Shown here one piece after another: positions 7,063 to 9,536 of a stretch of 9,536 bases of DNA. The position numbers and the translations under genes were made by a program. How positions within the stretch are numbered: the first letter of the stretch is position 1; every line of letters begins with the position of its first letter. The notes under the pieces are model-generated. The model worked only from the letters and a program-made list of their open reading frames with translations, did not search any database and had not been told where the DNA came from. The stretch lies in the NCBI GenBank assembly GCA_937864935.1, contig CALMDN010000239.1, forward strand, positions 1-9,536, in the 5' to 3' direction. The stretch comes from an uncultured Bacteroidales bacterium. GTDB lineage: Bacteria > Bacteroidota > Bacteroidia > Bacteroidales > Lentimicrobiaceae.

Positions 7063-7899
7063 ATGAAATCAGGGCGGCCAATGAGTTATCATGGTTATGT
7101 GCATTGCAATTGCTATCAGACCGGCAAGGTTGCTGATCCTCCATGCAAGGAATTTTTCAGGTTTGATGTTGGAGGAATGTACCTGAAAATTCCCTCTGAA
7201 CTATATGAGAGTGACAGGGAAAGGGCCTTCGCAATGGAAAGGGAATTTACAGCATGGCTTGATCATTCCTGCGAACACCATGGCATGGTGATTTGCAACG
7301 AATGGTTGTTTGACTCCTCTGGCTGTGACTTATTTTACACTTGTTTAGGTGAAAAGGGCCGGGAGAAAAACTTCCCGGTATTGCACAAGTACCTTCCCCG
7401 TGTAAACGACGGTATTCTTCCTGCCAGTATGGCAAAGGCGGCCCTTCAGGAGTTGGCGGCCCTGGAGAAGGAATGTACCGTAAGGGAGCGGGTAATTCTG
7501 GCCGAAAAAGAAACCGGAGAGCAGATTGCTTCCACCCTGTCCGGCATTCCCTTGTTTCTGATGCAGGCAAATCATCATTGTTTTTTTCTTGATGCAGACG
7601 GGGTAATGGTGGTTCCTTCAGAAAACTGGTACGAACCGAAGAAGGAAATCCTGTTTTGTTCACGGCACTTCATTCAGGGACAGAATTTTCCTGGGAAGCA
7701 TCCTTTTACAGATGTTAAAACCGGAAGAAGTATTCAATGCACCAACAATCTTTATCCTTTGCGGGGTATTCCTGAAACGGACCATGAGCTGATTGTTTAC
7801 CTTGAACCGGATTACGATCCGGGACATGTTGCAATCCTTGCCCTTAAACGATTGGCCGAAGCCTCTTTGACCACCGGCAATCCAATACACTGGGGGTAG
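7063..7899 (+). CDS. Conserved hypothetical protein with Cys/His-rich N-terminus
   Basis: I do not recognise a named domain in this 278-residue protein. Its opening (MSYHGYVHCNCYQTGK, residues 7-22) resembles, from memory, a family of uncharacterised bacterial proteins starting with MS and a VHCNCY-like motif. Visible features are the clustered HCNC (14-17), PPCKEFFRFD (26-35), a second Cys/His cluster CEHHGM (70-75), LHKYLPRVNDGILPASMAKAAL (family-like block near 107-128), and a C-terminal half containing FCSRHFI. The Cys/His clusters could bind metal, but this is not shown. No signal peptide or membrane segment is apparent, so it is probably cytoplasmic. Because relatives start at MS, the ATG at 7081 may be the real start. 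The gene follows the restriction-modification gene by 93 bases on the same strand with no clear terminator between, so co-transcription is possible. Its function, and whether it serves in defence, are unknown. Confidence 0.72.
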   Translation: MKSGRPMSYHGYVHCNCYQTGKVADPPCKEFFRFDVGGMYLKIPSELYESDRERAFAMEREFTAWLDHSCEHHGMVICNEWLFDSSGCDLFYTCLGEKGREKNFPVLHKYLPRVNDGILPASMAKAALQELAALEKECTVRERVILAEKETGEQIASTLSGIPLFLMQANHHCFFLDADGVMVVPSENWYEPKKEILFCSRHFIQGQNFPGKHPFTDVKTGRSIQCTNNLYPLRGIPETDHELIVYLEPDYDPGHVAILALKRLAEASLTTGNPIHWG

Positions 7900-7992
7900 T
7901 ATTTCAGATGATTGCAAAAACCAAGGTCGTGAATGGTAATAAGTAATTTTACGATGAACAATGTTTAATCGCGAACAAATACAATTATCAGT

Positions 7993-8286
7993 ATGATACA
8001 TTTTGAAGAAGAATTTCTTGCCTGGATTACCAGTAAGGGTGTCGGTAAAAAGGATGTGGTGGCTTCCTCAACGGTCTCGTATATTTCCTATCTGAATTCG
8101 GTTTCAACGCTGCTACAAGAGGATATCTCTCCTACAAATGTATTTGATCAGAAATGTATTGACCGGATTATGGCAAAGATCGGGGGAAAAAGGAGCCTCA
8201 GTTCAGAGGCCCATTACAGGACTGTGTTGAATCATTATGTAAAAATGGTACAGCAAGGGTATCATCGAAAACAATTGAATCAGTGA
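7993..8286 (+). CDS. Small protein resembling an isolated integrase-type core-binding (SAM-like) domain
   Basis: The 97-residue product is predicted to be nearly all helical. VSYISYLNSVSTLLQEDISPTN (28-49) followed by IDRIMAKIGGKRSLSSEAHYRTVLNHYVKMVQQGY (56-90) follows the pattern of the SAM-like N-terminal domain of tyrosine recombinases: a helix with spaced Tyr, then a helix ending in YxxxLxxYVxM. No catalytic domain follows; the frame stops cleanly at 8286 and the next 600 bases do not continue it in another frame. It could be a stand-alone DNA-binding protein, the N-terminus of a decayed larger protein, or a chance fold resemblance. Similar segments also precede unrelated effector domains in some restriction-type proteins, to my recollection. 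The start ATG has an A-rich leader typical of the phylum and lies 93 bases after the preceding gene. The composition is coding-like. Confidence 0.6.
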   Translation: MIHFEEEFLAWITSKGVGKKDVVASSTVSYISYLNSVSTLLQEDISPTNVFDQKCIDRIMAKIGGKRSLSSEAHYRTVLNHYVKMVQQGYHRKQLNQ

Positions 8287-8310
8287 ATTCTGATACTTCA
8301 GTAAGAAGAC

Positions 8311-8330
8311 AGCGTTAACAGGCGCTTTTT
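8311..8330 (+). terminator. Weak intrinsic-terminator-like hairpin after the 97-residue gene
   Basis: AGCG (8311-8314) can pair with CGCT (8323-8326), with an 8-base loop, and a run of five T (8326-8330) follows. The stem is only four pairs, so it is a marginal candidate placed 25 bases after the stop codon. Confidence 0.25.
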
Positions 8331-8588
8331 CAGTTTTCATTTTTCGCGGATTCCAGACTAATTTCTATTTTGAGGCGCTGAAAATGTATTCTTGTGCGAC
8401 TTTGTGATTTCATTGTTGCAAAGCTATTTAACTAAACGAATCAAAAATTTATTAAACACACAAAGGAATCTGTTAGATTTTGAGAATAATGAACTTTCTA
8501 ATCATTTTTGTTTCGATAAATTTAAGTTTCATCGCTACCGACTCTTTAACGGTGCAAACAAGTGGGCCTCAGAATTAATATGACTTGC

Positions 8589-8720
8589 ATGGAATATGGA
8601 AAAAAGCGCGAGGAGGTAGCTTCGACACAATTTATACCCATCTTTTCAGTATCCAACCGCTTGTCATTCAAAGCTAAACAAGGTGATGAAAAGATTTATA
8701 TAAATACTATTTCAAGTTAA
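8589..8720 (+). CDS. Possible 43-residue small protein (doubtful)
   Basis: An ATG-started frame encodes a 43-residue product (MEYGKKREEVASTQFIPIFS at its start, ending INTISS). The amino-acid mix is plausible for a soluble peptide and the frame ends with TAA, but there is no recognised family, no clear ribosome-binding site and no supporting neighbour. It could equally be the tail of a decayed gene. Confidence 0.15.
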   Translation: MEYGKKREEVASTQFIPIFSVSNRLSFKAKQGDEKIYINTISS

Positions 8721-8916
8721 ACGGCTATAAGTGTATCGAAATATTTATTACTAGTCTTATTCATATGCCATGATATTATTAAATTTGCCATTGATAATTT
8801 CTTATGAAGATAGAAAGATCTTACTAGTGCCCTTGATTTTTTCTTTCGGATTAAAATTGAAATGAACGGGGAACCTGAAAACCGAGTAGAGTAAGGTTAC
8901 TTTATAACTTATAATT

Positions 8917-9249
8917 ATGAAAAGATTCTCCATTGGATTATTCGCAGGTGTAGCCTTGACATTACTTATTGCTTTTAAAATTGCGACATATGAAGTTAAT
9001 TTTAGCACAAGTGAAGTCAACAGAATAGAAGGAATCTTAGTATTTACCGACTGCAAACCTGTTATGGAGTATGAATATCTGGGTACGGTTAAAAGTAATA
9101 CTGGTGGTTTTGGAAATCCACAATATGAAGGAGTAAGGAATAGGCTTTTAAAGAACATTAAAAAAGACTACCCTCAAGCTGACGGTGCAATATTGTATCT
9201 TAATTATGGTCAATCTGACAAAGCAGATGCAATCAAATTTAAAAAATAG
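8917..9249 (+). CDS. Small membrane-anchored or secreted protein of unknown function
   Basis: The 110-residue product starts with KR followed by a hydrophobic stretch (FSIGLFAGVALTLLIAF, residues 4-20), a membrane anchor or uncleaved signal. No lipobox cysteine is present, and no clear cleavage site follows, so I favour an N-terminally anchored protein with a periplasmic domain. The remainder (GILVFTDCKPVMEYEYLGTV, 39-58, then RNRLLKNIKKDYPQADGAILYL) has a short alpha/beta pattern: strand, YLGTV turn, amphipathic helix, GAILYL strand. This is reminiscent of small Bacteroidota hypothetical proteins and loosely of DUF4156/YbjQ-like folds, which is inference. A single cysteine (C46) is present. 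Only 3 bases separate its stop from the next start, so the two genes almost certainly form an operon. Codon use is more A/T-rich than in the restriction-modification gene. Confidence 0.65.
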   Translation: MKRFSIGLFAGVALTLLIAFKIATYEVNFSTSEVNRIEGILVFTDCKPVMEYEYLGTVKSNTGGFGNPQYEGVRNRLLKNIKKDYPQADGAILYLNYGQSDKADAIKFKK

Positions 9250-9252
9250 AGT

Positions 9253-9536
9253 ATGGAAACTAATTTGCAAGATTTTATTAAAAAAACTATTGAGGAAATA
9301 ACTTTGGGACTTCCCGATGGTTATGTAGTTGAAGATAGTATAAATTTTGAGGTTTCAGTTACTTCTAACAAAAGCAAATCAGGAGGCATTGAGATCAAGG
9401 TTGTCAGTGGTGGTATTCAAAAAGGAAATGAGCTCGTACAGACTGTCTCTTTTTCAATCATTAATGAATTAGATAAAGCAAAGTCGGATAAAAAGACTGG
9501 TGATAACATTCTCAGATATATAGACAAAGTTCTCAA
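9253..9536 (+). CDS. Trypco2-like (trypsin-co-occurring domain 2) protein, cut by the right edge
   Basis: The ATG at 9253-9255 opens a frame that stays open to the window end (94 residues seen). The opening helix METNLQDFIKKTIEEITLGL matches the usual LKEFIKETLxxIxxG start of trypco2 domains. A beta section then follows: INFEVSVTSNKSKSGGIEIK (30-49), VVSGGI (50-55) and VQTVSFSII (62-70), the family's pattern of FDVAVT, a GG turn and a final strand +FSVPV. Beyond this, NELDKAKSDKKTGDNILRYIDKVL is lysine-rich and helical; it may lead into another domain outside the window. In comparative-genomic work trypco domains accompany trypsin-like proteases and NTPases in proposed conflict systems; their biochemical role is unproven. 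No signal peptide is visible, whereas its operon partner is membrane-anchored. The assignment is by pattern from memory. Confidence 0.6.
   Translation, partial: METNLQDFIKKTIEEITLGLPDGYVVEDSINFEVSVTSNKSKSGGIEIKVVSGGIQKGNELVQTVSFSIINELDKAKSDKKTGDNILRYIDKVL

Larger units (their letters stand above)
8287..8916. other. A/T-rich stretch without a convincing gene
   Basis: This 630-base stretch is visibly richer in A/T than the genes to its left. It holds two short plus-strand frames: 8392-8583 (63 residues, TTG start, nothing recognised) and 8589-8720 (43 residues, ATG start). Neither has a clear ribosome-binding site or family resemblance. A TAAATTTG at 8780-8787 fits the -7 consensus loosely and could serve the pair of genes starting at 8917, but without a -33 box this is weak. 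The stretch may mark the junction between separately acquired segments. Confidence 0.45.

Noticed and set aside
8802..9158. 118-residue minus-strand frame at the right end
   Set aside because: It lies opposite the membrane-anchored protein gene, whose signal-anchor and tight coupling to the next gene make the plus strand more credible.

Overview
The window looks like an accessory region of a Bacteroidota chromosome, probably Bacteroidales-like. The evidence is a Bacteroidota-type tyrosine recombinase with an arm-binding and a SAM-like domain, a two-domain HU-like/Ig-fold (DUF4469-type) nucleoid protein that I know mainly from this phylum, A/T-rich 5' leaders with few Shine-Dalgarno sites, and TAnnTTTG-like -7 boxes. 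No rRNA, tRNA or CRISPR array was seen. Assignments come from reading the sequence and remembered family features; no database was searched.

Left end (1-1400, minus strand): the N-terminal half of a tyrosine recombinase runs off the left edge. Behind it lies a wrecked RHS/YD-type gene whose C-terminal M23 (LytM-like) domain breaks off just before the catalytic HxH motif. A perfect 17-bp inverted repeat sits at the break. The RHS homology also stops abruptly at its N-terminal side, so this is a remnant, perhaps the edge of an integrated element.

Centre (1400-7000, plus strand): an A/T-rich gap leads to the HU-like gene and a good intrinsic terminator. Next comes an intergenic array of about six 23-bp tandem units, each able to fold on itself. 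Then comes a 1266-residue single-chain type IIG restriction-modification enzyme with an N-terminal PD-ExK nuclease, a gamma-class N6-adenine methylase and a C-terminal target-recognition domain. Its recognition region has A/T-rich patches unlike the rest of the gene, as expected if the specificity module has been exchanged.

Right end (7000-9536, plus strand): a Cys/His-containing protein of unknown function, a 97-residue protein resembling an orphan core-binding domain, a 630-bp A/T-rich stretch without a convincing gene, then a tight pair. The pair is a small membrane-anchored protein followed 3 nt later by a protein resembling trypsin-co-occurring domain 2 (trypco2), cut by the right edge.

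Taken together, integrase, RHS debris, a solitary restriction-modification gene and a trypco2-like gene suggest a defence or conflict island. The only function assignable with confidence is restriction-modification. No complete new multi-gene system is demonstrable here. The best leads are the 23-bp array, the integrase-proximal repeats and hairpin, and the membrane protein/trypco2 pair.
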